A stretch of DNA of 64,000 nt from contig JALUXC010000012.1 in assembly GCA_027019165.1 (NCBI GenBank), forward strand, positions 504,773-568,772, read 5' to 3'. The notes beneath the pieces were generated by a model. The model saw only the letters and a list, made by a program, of their open reading frames with translations. It was not told the origin of the DNA and searched no databases. Made by a program: the position numbers and the translations under genes. Below, one piece after another: positions 45,336-54,389 of the stretch; position 1 is the first letter of the stretch; each line of letters starts with the position of its first letter. The DNA is from Pseudophaeobacter sp. GTDB lineage: Bacteria; Pseudomonadota; Alphaproteobacteria; Rhodobacterales; Rhodobacteraceae.

Positions 45336-48300
45336 ATGAGCACGCAAAAGATCTCGCTCAATGACAAATACGATCTGAGCAAATCGCCCGTCATGCTGAA
45401 TGGCACCCAGGCGCTGGTGCGATTGATGCTGATGCAAAAGGCCCGCGATACGGCCGCCGGTCTGAATACCGCCGGCCTTGTGACCGGGTACCGCGGATCA
45501 CCGCTTGGCGCGGTGGACATGCAGATGAGCCGGGCCGAAAAGCTGCTGAAAGAGGCGGATGTCACCTTTCAGTATGGGCTGAACGAGGATCTTGCCGTCA
45601 CGGCCCTATGGGGCGCGCAACAAGCTGAAATTCGTGGTGAAGGCAAATATGACGGCGTATTTGGCCTCTGGTATGGCAAGGGGCCGGGCGTTGACCGCTC
45701 TGGCGACGCTTTCCGCCATGCCAATATGGCTGGCACGTCCAAACACGGCGGCGTTCTGGTTGCCATGGGGGATGACCACACCGGGGAAAGCTCAACCGTG
45801 CTGCACCAGTCGGAATGGGCCTTGATGGATGCCTATTTGCCGATCCTGAGCCCAGCAGGGGTGCAAGAGATCCTGGACTATGGTCTTTATGGCTATGCGC
45901 TGAGCCGCTATTCCGGGCTATGGGTCGGCCTCAAGACCATGAAAGACACGATCGAGGTGACCTCGGTCGTGGATGCCAGCCCGGACCGTGTGCAGCTGTC
46001 CCTGCCGAAGTTTGACATGCCTGCGGATGGCTTGAACATTCGCCTCGTGGATGACCGGTTCCAGCAGGAAGATCGGATCATCGACCAGAAACGCTTTGCC
46101 GCCGAGGCCTTTAGCCATGCCAACAAGATGGACAAGCGCATCTGGGGCAAGCCCGGTGCCAAGATCGGCTTTGTCGCGGCGGGCAAGAACTGGCTGGATC
46201 TGGTGCATGCGCTCTCGCTGTTGAACATCGATGAGGCGATGGCCGAACGGCTGGGGATCACCACCTACAAGGTCGGCCAGGTCTGGCCGCTTGATATGAA
46301 GGGTTTCCACGACTGGGCCGAGGGGCTGGATCTTATCGTGGTGGTTGAGGAAAAGCGCAAGCTCATCGAAGTGCAGATCAAGGAAGCGATCTTTGATGAC
46401 CGCCGTGGCCGCCGCGTCTATGGCTGGCACAAGGGCGGCGGCGCGGGATCGATGCATGGGGAGGAGCTGTTCCCGACGCGTTATGCGCTGGATCCGATCA
46501 TGATTGCCGAAAAGCTGGGCGAAATCCTGATTGAGGAGGGCCGCGATACCGAAGCGATCCGGGCAGGGCTTGCCAGCCTGGATGAGGCGCGGCGTGCCGA
46601 CAACGCCGAGGAAATCGCCGCACGCCTGCCGTATTTCTGCTCGGGCTGTCCGCACAACTCCTCCACCAAACTGCCCGAGGGTAGCCGCGCCTATGCCGGC
46701 ATAGGCTGTCACTTCATGGTGCAGTGGATGGACCGCGAAACCATGGGCTTTACTCATATGGGCGGTGAAGGGGCCAACTGGATCGGTGAAGCGCCGTTCT
46801 CGAAACGCAAGCATGTGTTCCAGAACCTGGGCGATGGCACCTACAATCACTCAGGCGTGCAGGCGATCCGCGCTGCTTTGGCCGAAGGGACAAATATCAC
46901 CTACAAGATTCTCTACAACGATGCGGTCGCCATGACCGGCGGTCAGGGCAACGAGGGCGGCCTAAGTGCCTATCGCATCGCACATGAACTGAAGGCGATG
47001 GGTGTCGAGCATCTCGCCATTGTCTATGACGAAAAAGAAGAGATCGATTTCAAACAGTTCCCGGCGGGCGTTCCCACGCATGAGCGGGCCGAGCTGATGA
47101 ATGTGCAAAAGCAAATGGAAGAGGTTGAGGGCGTCTCTGCCATCATCTACATCCAGACCTGTGCCGCCGAAAAACGCCGCCGCCGCAAGCGGGGCCTGTT
47201 CCCCGACCCCGATCAGCGCGTCTTTATCAATACGGACGTCTGCGAAGGCTGCGGCGATTGCGGTGTACAGTCGAACTGCGTCTCCATCGTCCCGAAAGAG
47301 ACCGAGCTGGGCCGAAAACGGGCGATTGATCAATCCTCCTGCAACAAGGATTTCTCTTGCGTCAACGGGTTTTGCCCGTCCTTCCTGACCATTGAGGGGG
47401 CCAAGATCCGTAAGGAAGCCACCGCTGAGCTGAAGCTGCCGGACCTGCCGCAGCCCGAACTGCCCAAGATCGACGGCACCCATAACGTGGTGATCACCGG
47501 CGTTGGAGGCACCGGCGTTGTGACCATCGGCGCGGTGCTGGCGCAGGCGGCACAGATCGATGGCAAGGGCGCGGGCATGATGGAGATGGCCGGCCTCGCC
47601 CAAAAGGGCGGCGCGGTGCATATCCACTGCCGCATTGCAGAACGCCCTGATGATATCAGCGCCATTCGCGTTGCCACTGGCGAGGCACATGCGCTGATTG
47701 GAGGCGATCTGGTTGTCAGCGCAGGGGCGAAGACGATTGGTCTGATGCGCACCGGCCAGACCGGCGGTGTTGTGAACAGCCACGAAATCATCACCGGCGA
47801 TTTCACCCGCGATACCAACTTCCAACTGCCCACCGACCGGCTGGAGGTTGCCCTTGAGGCGCGCCTGCGCGAGCGGTTGGATATGTTTGACGCCTCTGAA
47901 TTGGCGCGGGTCACGATGGGAGACTCGATTTTCTCGAACATGATGGTCTTTGGCGGGGCCTTCCAGCGCGGGCTGATCCCAGTCAGCCTGGAGGCGATCA
48001 CCCAGGCAATCGAGCTGAATGGGGCCGCAGTGGAAAAGAACCTGCGCGCCTTTGAGATTGGCCGCTGGGCGGTTTTGCATCCAGAGGAAGTTGCCAAGCT
48101 GATCAAGCCCGCCAATGTGGTGGAGCTGCCCAAGACGCTGGATGAGAAAATCGCCTATCGCCGCGATCATCTGATTGCCTATCAGGGCAAAGGGCTGGCC
48201 AAGCGGTACGTCAAGATGCTGGATGGCATTGCGGATGCGCGCCTGAAGGAAGCCGTCGCCAAGGGCTATCACAAGCTGCTGGCCTATAAGGACGAATATG

Positions 48301-48761
48301 AAGTCGCACGACTGCTGCTCACGAGCCGTGAAAAGGCGGAGGCGCAATTCGAGGGGGATCTGAAGATCTCTTACAACCTCGCGCCGCCGATCCTGGGGGG
48401 CAAGGACGCAAATGGTCGCCCGAAAAAGCGCCGTTTTGGGCCCGGTATGGAACGGGGCCTGCGCCTGTTGGCAAAGTTCAAGGGGCTGCGGGGCACGCCG
48501 CTCGATATTTTTGGCTACACGGATGAGCGCAAGATGGAGCGTGCCCTGATCAAACAGTATGAGCGCGACATGAAAGAGTGGCTGCCCAAAGCCGCGCCCG
48601 AGATCATGGACCCACTGGTGGCGCTGGCTGAGTTGCCGCTGCAGATCCGTGGTTTTGGGCCGGTGAAACTCGAAAGCGAGCAAAAGGCAGCCAAGCGCCG
48701 CGAAGAGCTGCTTGCGGCCCTGCGCCAGGGCGGTGCGCCCCTGAAAGAAGCCGCAGAGTAA
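45336..48761 (+). CDS. indolepyruvate:ferredoxin oxidoreductase, fused alpha-beta
   Basis: Oxidative decarboxylation of aryl pyruvates (from Trp, Phe, Tyr) to acyl-CoA, reducing ferredoxin. 1141 residues from the ATG at 45336, with GGGAGGA six bases upstream. The N-terminal pyruvate-ferredoxin core starts LVTGYRGSPLGAVDM; the ThDP motif GGQGNEGGLSAYRIAHEL is near 540. Residues about 633-690 carry two ferredoxin-like Cys clusters (CEGCGDCGVQSNC and SCNKDFSCVNGFCPS), and the gamma-type domain (VITGVGGTGVVTIGAVLAQAA) follows, so IorA and IorB are fused. Divergent from the LysR regulator; a terminator follows at 48829. Related to phenylacetate production in roseobacters. Confidence 0.93.
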   Translation: MSTQKISLNDKYDLSKSPVMLNGTQALVRLMLMQKARDTAAGLNTAGLVTGYRGSPLGAVDMQMSRAEKLLKEADVTFQYGLNEDLAVTALWGAQQAEIRGEGKYDGVFGLWYGKGPGVDRSGDAFRHANMAGTSKHGGVLVAMGDDHTGESSTVLHQSEWALMDAYLPILSPAGVQEILDYGLYGYALSRYSGLWVGLKTMKDTIEVTSVVDASPDRVQLSLPKFDMPADGLNIRLVDDRFQQEDRIIDQKRFAAEAFSHANKMDKRIWGKPGAKIGFVAAGKNWLDLVHALSLLNIDEAMAERLGITTYKVGQVWPLDMKGFHDWAEGLDLIVVVEEKRKLIEVQIKEAIFDDRRGRRVYGWHKGGGAGSMHGEELFPTRYALDPIMIAEKLGEILIEEGRDTEAIRAGLASLDEARRADNAEEIAARLPYFCSGCPHNSSTKLPEGSRAYAGIGCHFMVQWMDRETMGFTHMGGEGANWIGEAPFSKRKHVFQNLGDGTYNHSGVQAIRAALAEGTNITYKILYNDAVAMTGGQGNEGGLSAYRIAHELKAMGVEHLAIVYDEKEEIDFKQFPAGVPTHERAELMNVQKQMEEVEGVSAIIYIQTCAAEKRRRRKRGLFPDPDQRVFINTDVCEGCGDCGVQSNCVSIVPKETELGRKRAIDQSSCNKDFSCVNGFCPSFLTIEGAKIRKEATAELKLPDLPQPELPKIDGTHNVVITGVGGTGVVTIGAVLAQAAQIDGKGAGMMEMAGLAQKGGAVHIHCRIAERPDDISAIRVATGEAHALIGGDLVVSAGAKTIGLMRTGQTGGVVNSHEIITGDFTRDTNFQLPTDRLEVALEARLRERLDMFDASELARVTMGDSIFSNMMVFGGAFQRGLIPVSLEAITQAIELNGAAVEKNLRAFEIGRWAVLHPEEVAKLIKPANVVELPKTLDEKIAYRRDHLIAYQGKGLAKRYVKMLDGIADARLKEAVAKGYHKLLAYKDEYEVARLLLTSREKAEAQFEGDLKISYNLAPPILGGKDANGRPKKRRFGPGMERGLRLLAKFKGLRGTPLDIFGYTDERKMERALIKQYERDMKEWLPKAAPEIMDPLVALAELPLQIRGFGPVKLESEQKAAKRREELLAALRQGGAPLKEAAE

Positions 48762-48828
48762 GGCAGGCAGGGCGCGCTCCCGCCCGTCGCCGGGGGCATG
48801 AGACATGCGCCCTCTCCCGTTGGGCCAG

Positions 48829-48856
48829 GCGCCGCGCTGACGCGCGGCGCTTTTTT
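48829..48856 (+). terminator. intrinsic terminator after the indolepyruvate oxidoreductase
   Basis: 9-bp stem GCGCCGCGC / GCGCGGCGC with a TGAC loop and TTTTTT tail. 68 bases after the stop. Confidence 0.92.
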
Positions 48857-48957
48857 GCGTTTCGGGCCAGCATCGGTCACACCACTGTTACGGTGCGGCG
48901 ATAGGCTGTTATCCCTGACCCGGAAACGATTGTGATTCCTCCAATAGAGACACGCCC

Positions 48958-49836
48958 ATGCCTAGCCAGCGCCAGATCGCTCGTGAAATCTCATACGCCC
49001 ATTCGGCGCAGACCCGGCCCGGGCGGATCGTGATCCGTCTAATGGAAAACACCACCGGGCGGCTCAGCCTGATCCGCCGGGCGAAGGGATACGAGCGGGA
49101 GGTCGCAAACGGACGCAGCTTTTGGAGCGTGATTGCGGAGCGCTATGGTCTCTCGCTCGATGTGGTGGGGGGCGCTTTGGCCAATATTCCACAGGACCGG
49201 CCCGTCATCCTGATTGCCAATCATCCCTATGGCATTTTGGACGGGCTCATGATGGGGCATATTCTGGCCGAAGCGCGCGGTGATTTTCGGATCATGGCGC
49301 ACCAGGTCTTTGGCAAGGCAGAGGAGCTGAACCGCGTGATCCTGCCGATCGATTTTGCCGAAACAAAGGAGGCGCTGCGCACCAATCTGGAGACCCGCAA
49401 GACGGCGCTGAGCTATCTGGGGCAGGGCGGGGCCATCGGGATCTTTCCGGGCGGTACGGTTTCAACTGCTGCAACGCCGTTTTCACAGCCCATGGATCCG
49501 GGTTGGCGCAGTTTCACTGCCCGCATGATCGCCAAATCCGAAGCGGTTGTGGTCCCGGTCTATTTCGACGGGCACACCTCGCGATTGTTCCAGATCGCGA
49601 GCCACCTGCACGCAACCCTGCGCATGGGGCTGTTGATCAAGGAGTTCCGCAGGCGCGTTGATACCCCTGTGCGTGTGGTGATCGGCGATGCGATCGGGCG
49701 CGACAAACTGGACCCACTGGCAGGAAATGCCAAAGCAATGATGGATTTCCTGCGCAAAGCCACGTATGAGCTGTCTCCGACTCCTGTGGATCCGGGCCTG
49801 CGCGGCTATGAGTTCGAAGAAAAACACCGCGCCTGA
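48958..49836 (+). CDS. lysophospholipid / 1-acylglycerol-3-phosphate acyltransferase family protein
   Basis: 292 residues. The HX4D-like catalytic motif is NHPYGILD near 87-94, and the second motif IGIFPGGTVSTA lies near 160-171. The middle ETRKTALSYL helix and the FYTARMIAKSEAVVVPVYF-type block fit the PlsC superfamily, though it is longer than typical PlsC and could be an ornithine-lipid or Olsa/Agp-like enzyme. No clear transmembrane anchor; membrane association is likely. The ribosome site is weak. It precedes murI by 36 bases, so co-transcription is possible. Confidence 0.83.
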   Translation: MPSQRQIAREISYAHSAQTRPGRIVIRLMENTTGRLSLIRRAKGYEREVANGRSFWSVIAERYGLSLDVVGGALANIPQDRPVILIANHPYGILDGLMMGHILAEARGDFRIMAHQVFGKAEELNRVILPIDFAETKEALRTNLETRKTALSYLGQGGAIGIFPGGTVSTAATPFSQPMDPGWRSFTARMIAKSEAVVVPVYFDGHTSRLFQIASHLHATLRMGLLIKEFRRRVDTPVRVVIGDAIGRDKLDPLAGNAKAMMDFLRKATYELSPTPVDPGLRGYEFEEKHRA

Positions 49837-49872
49837 ACGGTCTCCACCTCAATAGCGTCGCGAAAGTGGAAC

Positions 49873-50682
49873 ATGGCGGTAGGTATCTTTGATTCTGGTC
49901 TGGGCGGTTTGACGGTTCTGAATGCCGTCCAAAAACGCTTGCCAGATGTTGAGCTGATCTATTTCGGCGACAACGCGCATGCCCCTTACGGCGTGCGGGA
50001 TGCAGAGGACGTCTATCAGCTGACCAAGGCCGCCGTTGAGAACATGTGGGACAAAGGCTGCGATCTGGTGATCCTAGCCTGTAACACCGCCTCTGCCGCT
50101 GCCCTGCGGCGGATGCAGGAAGGTGGCTTGCCGCCGGGCAAGCGCGTTCTTGGCGTGTTTGTGCCTCTGATCGAGGCGCTGACCGAACGGCAATGGGGCG
50201 ACAACTCCCCGCCGCGTGAGGTTGCGGTGAAGCATGTAGCACTGTTTGCCACCCCTGCAACCGTGTCCAGCCGGGCGTTCCAGCGGGAACTGGCCTTTCG
50301 CGCCATCGGTGTCGATGTGGAGGCGCAGGCCTGTGGCGGCGTTGTCGATGCCATCGAAGACGGTGACATGATCCTGGCCGAGGCGCTGGTGCGCAGCCAT
50401 GTGGAGGCGCTTCAGCGCAAGATGCCTCACCCTGAGGCGGCGATCCTGGGCTGTACCCATTATCCCCTGATGGAAAAGACCTTTCAGGAGGCGTTGGGGG
50501 CGGATGTGAAGGTCTTCAGCCAGGGTGAACTGGTGGCTGACAGTCTGGCGGACTATCTGGAGCGGCACCCGGACATGTATGGCTCGGGCCGCGCAGGGTT
50601 CTATACCACAGGTGATCCCGGCCGCGTCAGTGCGCGCGCGACGCAGTTTCTGCGACGACAAATCACCTTTGAAGCGGCCTGA
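49873..50682 (+). CDS. murI: glutamate racemase
   Basis: Makes D-glutamate for peptidoglycan. 269 residues. The two catalytic cysteines are visible: Cys70 in LACNTAS and Cys194 in LGCTHYP. The N-terminal [13 protein letters not shown] and DNAHAPYG substrate segments are typical. GTGGAAC precedes the ATG at 49873. argC begins 107 bases downstream on the same strand, with a CCGGGGATCCCCGG palindrome between them and no U tail. Confidence 0.95.
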   Translation: MAVGIFDSGLGGLTVLNAVQKRLPDVELIYFGDNAHAPYGVRDAEDVYQLTKAAVENMWDKGCDLVILACNTASAAALRRMQEGGLPPGKRVLGVFVPLIEALTERQWGDNSPPREVAVKHVALFATPATVSSRAFQRELAFRAIGVDVEAQACGGVVDAIEDGDMILAEALVRSHVEALQRKMPHPEAAILGCTHYPLMEKTFQEALGADVKVFSQGELVADSLADYLERHPDMYGSGRAGFYTTGDPGRVSARATQFLRRQITFEAA

Positions 50683-50789
50683 CCCACCCCGGGGATCCCC
50701 GGTCGGCATATTGGCCTGCGACTTTTCCCTACCCTTGCCGCGCCGTGCTGCGGTAAACACCCTTCAAAATTCAATATATGAGGTCTGAC

Positions 50790-51818
50790 ATGACCCACAA
50801 AGTGGCTATCCTTGGCGCCAGCGGTTACACCGGCGCGGAACTGGTGCGGTTGATTTCTCAACACCCCAGCATCGAAATCGCGGCCCTTGCGGCCGAGCGT
50901 AAGGCAGGCATGAGCATGGCGGAGGTCTTCCCGCACCTGCGCCATCTGGACCTGCCCACCCTGTGCAAGATTTCCGAGATCGATTTTTCCGGCATCGACC
51001 TGTGCTTTTGCGCCCTGCCGCATAAGACCAGCCAGGAGGTGATCGCCGCCCTTCCCAGCGATCTGAAGATCGTGGACCTGTCGGCGGACTTCCGGCTGCG
51101 GGATCCGGCGGAATATGAAAAATGGTATGGCAACCCGCATTCCGCGATCAAACAGCAGGAAGAGGCGGTCTATGGCCTGACCGAGTTCTACCGGGATGAG
51201 ATCCGGGCTGCGCGGCTGGTTGCAGGGACCGGCTGCAATGCCGCGACGGGTCAGTTCGCGCTGCGCCCCCTGATCACGTCGGGGCTGATCGATCTGGATG
51301 AGATCATCTTGGATCTGAAATGCGGGGTTTCCGGTGCCGGGCGGGCGCTGAAAGAGAACCTTTTGCACGCTGAGCTGAGCGAGGGCTACAATGCTTATGC
51401 TCTGGGCAGCACGCACCGGCACCTGGGGGAATTCGATCAGGAGTTCTCGAAACTCGCCGGTCGGCCCGTCAAGGTGCAGTTCACCCCGCATCTGGTCCCT
51501 GTGAACCGGGGGATCCTGGCGACGGTCTATGTCAAAGGCGATGCAGAAGCGATTCAAGAGGGCTTCATGGCGGCCTATGCGGATGAGCCCTTTATTGAGG
51601 TTCTGCCCTTTGGGACAGCCCCCAGCACCCACCACGTGCGTGGATCGAACTTTTGCCACATCGGTGTTGCGGCGGACCGGATCCCGGGGCGCACGATCGT
51701 CTTTGCGGCGCTTGATAACCTGACAAAAGGTAGCAGCGGCCAGGCCTTGCAGAATGCCAACCTGATGTTAGGTGAAGAGGAAACTGCGGGCCTGATGATG
51801 GCGCCGCTGTTCCCTTAA
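50790..51818 (+). CDS. argC: N-acetyl-gamma-glutamyl-phosphate reductase
   Basis: Third step of arginine synthesis, NADPH-dependent. 342 residues from the ATG at 50790, which follows GAGGT with five bases between; the ATG at 50778 lacks this. The Rossmann glycine loop is [13 protein letters not shown] (residues 6-18) and the catalytic Cys149 lies in [15 protein letters not shown]. The [17 protein letters not shown] block is conserved in the family. ccmE follows after 35 bases. This biosynthetic gene and arginase 17 kb away give both arms of arginine use in one window. Confidence 0.95.
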   Translation: MTHKVAILGASGYTGAELVRLISQHPSIEIAALAAERKAGMSMAEVFPHLRHLDLPTLCKISEIDFSGIDLCFCALPHKTSQEVIAALPSDLKIVDLSADFRLRDPAEYEKWYGNPHSAIKQQEEAVYGLTEFYRDEIRAARLVAGTGCNAATGQFALRPLITSGLIDLDEIILDLKCGVSGAGRALKENLLHAELSEGYNAYALGSTHRHLGEFDQEFSKLAGRPVKVQFTPHLVPVNRGILATVYVKGDAEAIQEGFMAAYADEPFIEVLPFGTAPSTHHVRGSNFCHIGVAADRIPGRTIVFAALDNLTKGSSGQALQNANLMLGEEETAGLMMAPLFP

Positions 51819-51853
51819 GGAAGGCGCCCAGATCAGGGCGGGGAGGTGGAGAA

Positions 51854-52297
51854 ATGAAAAACCTCAAGAAGCAGCGCCGCATTCAGGTGATTGCGCTGGC
51901 GACGGTGGCCTTGATCGTTTCCACTGGGCTTATCGGCTATGCCATGCGGGACGGAATCAACTATTTCCGCTCTCCTAGTCAGGTGATGGCTGAGCCACCC
52001 GCAGGCGATGAGGTGTTCCGCATCGGCGGTCTGGTCGAAGAGGGCAGCATCGTGCGCGGGCAGGGCGAAAGCATCCGCTTTGCCGTGACAGATGGCGGGG
52101 CAACGGTACCGGTGGTCTACACGGGCGTCCTGCCGGATCTTTTTGCGGAAAATCAGGGTATGGTCGGCACTGGCCGATACATCAATGGTGTGTTCGAAGC
52201 TTCGGAAATTCTGGCTAAACACGACGAAACTTACATGCCCAAAGAGGTCGTTGACGCGCTGAAAGAGCAGGGTGTTTATAAGGAGCCGGAAGCCTGA
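51854..52297 (+). CDS. ccmE: cytochrome c maturation heme chaperone CcmE
   Basis: Binds heme covalently in the periplasm and delivers it to apocytochrome c. 147 residues with an N-terminal membrane anchor at about 12-30 (VIALATVALIVSTGLIGY). The heme-attachment His123 and the nearby Tyr127 are in AKHDETYMP, the invariant motif. The five-stranded OB fold lies between. GGAGGTGGAG precedes the ATG. It is separate from ccmABCDFGH genes, none of which is in the window, and follows argC by 35 bases. Confidence 0.95.
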   Translation: MKNLKKQRRIQVIALATVALIVSTGLIGYAMRDGINYFRSPSQVMAEPPAGDEVFRIGGLVEEGSIVRGQGESIRFAVTDGGATVPVVYTGVLPDLFAENQGMVGTGRYINGVFEASEILAKHDETYMPKEVVDALKEQGVYKEPEA

Positions 52298-52334
52298 CCG
52301 TCGGCGCACTGCCGGTTTCTTGCTTAAATGAATT

Positions 52335-52353
52335 CGGGGGCCAATGGCCCCCG
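52335..52353. terminator. hairpin between convergent ccmE and speE
   Basis: 8-bp stem CGGGGGCC / GGCCCCCG with a three-base loop. Only a weak T run (GTTATT on the plus side). Plausible shared terminator. Confidence 0.55.
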
Positions 52354-52384
52354 TTATTGCCTCTGCCACTGTGATTCGGGGCTG

Positions 52385-53236
52385 TTACGGGAACAGCTTT
52401 TTCACATAACCGGGTAGGGCAAAGGCGGCTTTGTGCACTTCGGGCGTGTAGTAATCTGTCTCGATCCCGGCTGCGGCAAAGCGCTTTTCCAGATCGGCCA
52501 ATGTCACGTTGCGCGCCGCCTTGGAGTGGCTGCCCCAGCCAAAGGCCATCGGCCCGCCTGCATAGGTGGGGATGGTCGCCAGATAGCAGCTGTGATCAGC
52601 AAAGAGCGCTTTGAAGGCCCGCATGGTCCCGGTCAGCTCATCCCCTTGCATGAAGGGCACGCCATTCTGCGTGACGATGATGCCATCCTCGGTCAGGGCG
52701 CGGGCGGCGTGGCCGTAGAAGGTATTGGTGAACAGGACTTCACCCGGTCCGATCGGATCGGTGGAATCGACGATGATCACGTCGAACTTCTGATCGGTTT
52801 CCCGCATGAAGGCGGCGCCGTCATTGATCACCAGATCGAGGCGCGGATCGTCAAAGGCGCCCTGGCTCAGCATCGGCAGGTATTCCTTGGAGAAATCCAC
52901 CACACCGGCGTCAATCTCGACCATGGTGACATGTTCGACCGATGCATGGCGCAGCGCTTCACGCGCCATGCCACCGTCACCGCCGCCAATGATCAGCACC
53001 CGTTTTGCCGCGCCATGGGCCAGGATCGGCACATGGGTCAGCATCTCGTGGTAGATGAAGTTGTCGCCTTCGGTGGTCTGCACCACGTCATCCAGCGTCA
53101 GGATCCGGCCAAAGGTGCCGTTCTGAAAGACTTTCAGGCGTTGATGCTCGGTCTTGCTGTCATAGAGCATCTCCTCCACGCGCAGGGATTGCGCATAGTG
53201 ATCGTGCAGGCGTTCTGTGATCCAGCTCTCGCTCAT
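52385..53236 (-). CDS. speE: spermidine synthase
   Basis: Transfers aminopropyl from decarboxylated SAM to putrescine. 283 residues. The nucleotide-binding GGGDGGMAREALRH (about 78-91) and the VIIVDSTDPIGPG block (about 154-166) carry the catalytic Asp in the usual positions. YHEMLTHVPILAHG is the conserved substrate loop. GGGAGG precedes the ATG, which overlaps the speD stop (ATGA). Together SpeD and SpeE convert putrescine and SAM to spermidine. Confidence 0.95.
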   Translation of the reverse strand: MSESWITERLHDHYAQSLRVEEMLYDSKTEHQRLKVFQNGTFGRILTLDDVVQTTEGDNFIYHEMLTHVPILAHGAAKRVLIIGGGDGGMAREALRHASVEHVTMVEIDAGVVDFSKEYLPMLSQGAFDDPRLDLVINDGAAFMRETDQKFDVIIVDSTDPIGPGEVLFTNTFYGHAARALTEDGIIVTQNGVPFMQGDELTGTMRAFKALFADHSCYLATIPTYAGGPMAFGWGSHSKAARNVTLADLEKRFAAAGIETDYYTPEVHKAAFALPGYVKKLFP

Positions 53237-53739
53237 GCCGCAACCTCCCTGGCGATCAGCTCCTCCCCGCGCAGCAGTTCACGAACCTCTACGTGATCGG
53301 TCGCAAAGGCCTCTTTCAGCACGCCAACTGCCCGCCATGGCTCGGCATCGCCGCACATGAAGACGTCAAAGGCACCATAGCCGATTTCCGGCCAGGTGTG
53401 CACCGAGATATGGCTCTCGGCCAGAACGGCCACGCCAGAGACGCCCTGAGGCGAGAATTTGTGGGTGTGGATATGCAGCAGGGTCGCGCCGCAGACCTCG
53501 ACGCATTTGCGAAACGCGTTTTGAATGCGCTCCTCGCAGTCAAGGCCGGTGCCCTTCATCACTTCGATGATCAAGTGGGTTCCGGCAAACACCTTTCCAT
53601 CGCGGCGGATGAAATGGTCTTCGCGGTCGCTGTCCACAACGGTTTCTAGCATCGCGGCGGTTACACCGCGGGCGGTATCTTCCTCATGGGCGCCTGTCTC
53701 CAGACCGATCCCCAGTTGGAAGAGGTTGGCGTCTTTCAT
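53233..53739 (-). CDS. speD: S-adenosylmethionine decarboxylase proenzyme
   Basis: Self-cleaving pyruvoyl enzyme that decarboxylates SAM. 168 residues from the ATG at 53739, with GGGGAG upstream; the in-frame ATG at 53769 gives ten more. The processing site is Glu108-Ser109 in AESHISVHTWPE, with the downstream His also kept. The length is that of the class found in gram-negative bacteria of Thermotoga type (1b-like, short) rather than the E. coli class 1a. Upstream of speE in the same operon; a terminator for the DUF1127 gene lies before it. Confidence 0.93.
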   Translation of the reverse strand: MKDANLFQLGIGLETGAHEEDTARGVTAAMLETVVDSDREDHFIRRDGKVFAGTHLIIEVMKGTGLDCEERIQNAFRKCVEVCGATLLHIHTHKFSPQGVSGVAVLAESHISVHTWPEIGYGAFDVFMCGDAEPWRAVGVLKEAFATDHVEVRELLRGEELIAREVAA

Positions 53740-53897
53740 GACACTCCCCTTCGTTCCAGTAGATGACAATCCAGCCGGTCCTTAGCGCCCCCCCGGATAA
53801 GGGTCCGGGGTTGGGATCGGTACCGAAAGTGAGGCGCATCTAGGCAGCCTTTGGGATTCGATCAAGGATAAAGTTTGGTTAATTGCGCTTTGGACAC

Positions 53898-53924
53898 AAA
53901 AAAGGCCGGGGACTGGCCCCGGCC
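53898..53924 (-). terminator. intrinsic terminator after DUF1127 gene
   Basis: Minus-strand 8-bp stem GGCCGGGG / CCCCGGCC followed by six T. 26 bases after the DUF1127 stop. Confidence 0.88.
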
Positions 53925-53949
53925 GTCAGGTGGTTCCGTGCCCCGGGGA

Positions 53950-54183
53950 TCAGGGGCGCCAGAACGGAAGAGTGGCTTCATAATGGGCTTCGCTGCGCGT
54001 AAGCCCGATGTCCTGGAGTTGCGCATCGCTCAAGTGGCGAAGCTGTTTTCGGCTGCGATGGCGCAGGGACCATTTGGTAACCAGAACAGCGACCTGTACC
54101 GCAATCTGTGCCAGCAGCGGCAGGGCCGCTTGGGTGTTCAGATAGGAAACGTTCGGATAGGCGGAGGTTGTAGGCTGTGTCAT
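53950..54183 (-). CDS. DUF1127 (YjiS-like) small protein
   Basis: 77 residues, ATG preceded by AAGGACCGG. The C-terminal RKQLRHLSDAQLQDIGLTRSEAHYEA block (about 44-69) is the DUF1127 signature. DUF1127 proteins are known in alphaproteobacteria as small RNA-binding or stress-related proteins (CcaF1 in Rhodobacter), and the N-terminal half here (about 5-40) is not conserved. It is divergent from the MocR-type regulator, whose operator-like repeats sit between the starts; control by MocR is likely. Ends at a strong terminator. Confidence 0.88.
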   Translation of the reverse strand: MTQPTTSAYPNVSYLNTQAALPLLAQIAVQVAVLVTKWSLRHRSRKQLRHLSDAQLQDIGLTRSEAHYEATLPFWRP

Positions 54184-54198
54184 GGTTCCGGTCCTTTA

Positions 54199-54389
54199 TT
54201 GTATTGATACAATCCTGTGTTATTGTTACAAGAGTTTGATACAAACCTCCGACTCAGTTGTCCAAGGAAGCATTGTAATGGGTACAATTTGGGCGCCGTC
54301 CCTTGGCGATAAACCAGGGCCAAAGTATCAACGTGTGGCTGATACAATCCGCGCGGCGGTTGAAAATGAGACTTTGCGTATTGGTACAA
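54199..54389. repeat. six TTGxTACAA operator-like repeats
   Basis: Six copies at 54204-54212, 54223-54231, 54236-54244, 54279-54287, 54339-54347 and 54381-54389, matching TTGATACAA within two bases. The first is a nearly perfect palindrome TTGTAT-TG-ATACAA, and the fourth, TTGTA-N5-TACAA, covers the start codon of the MocR gene. The last two lie inside its coding region. The pattern suggests an operator array for the divergent pair. Confidence 0.6.
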
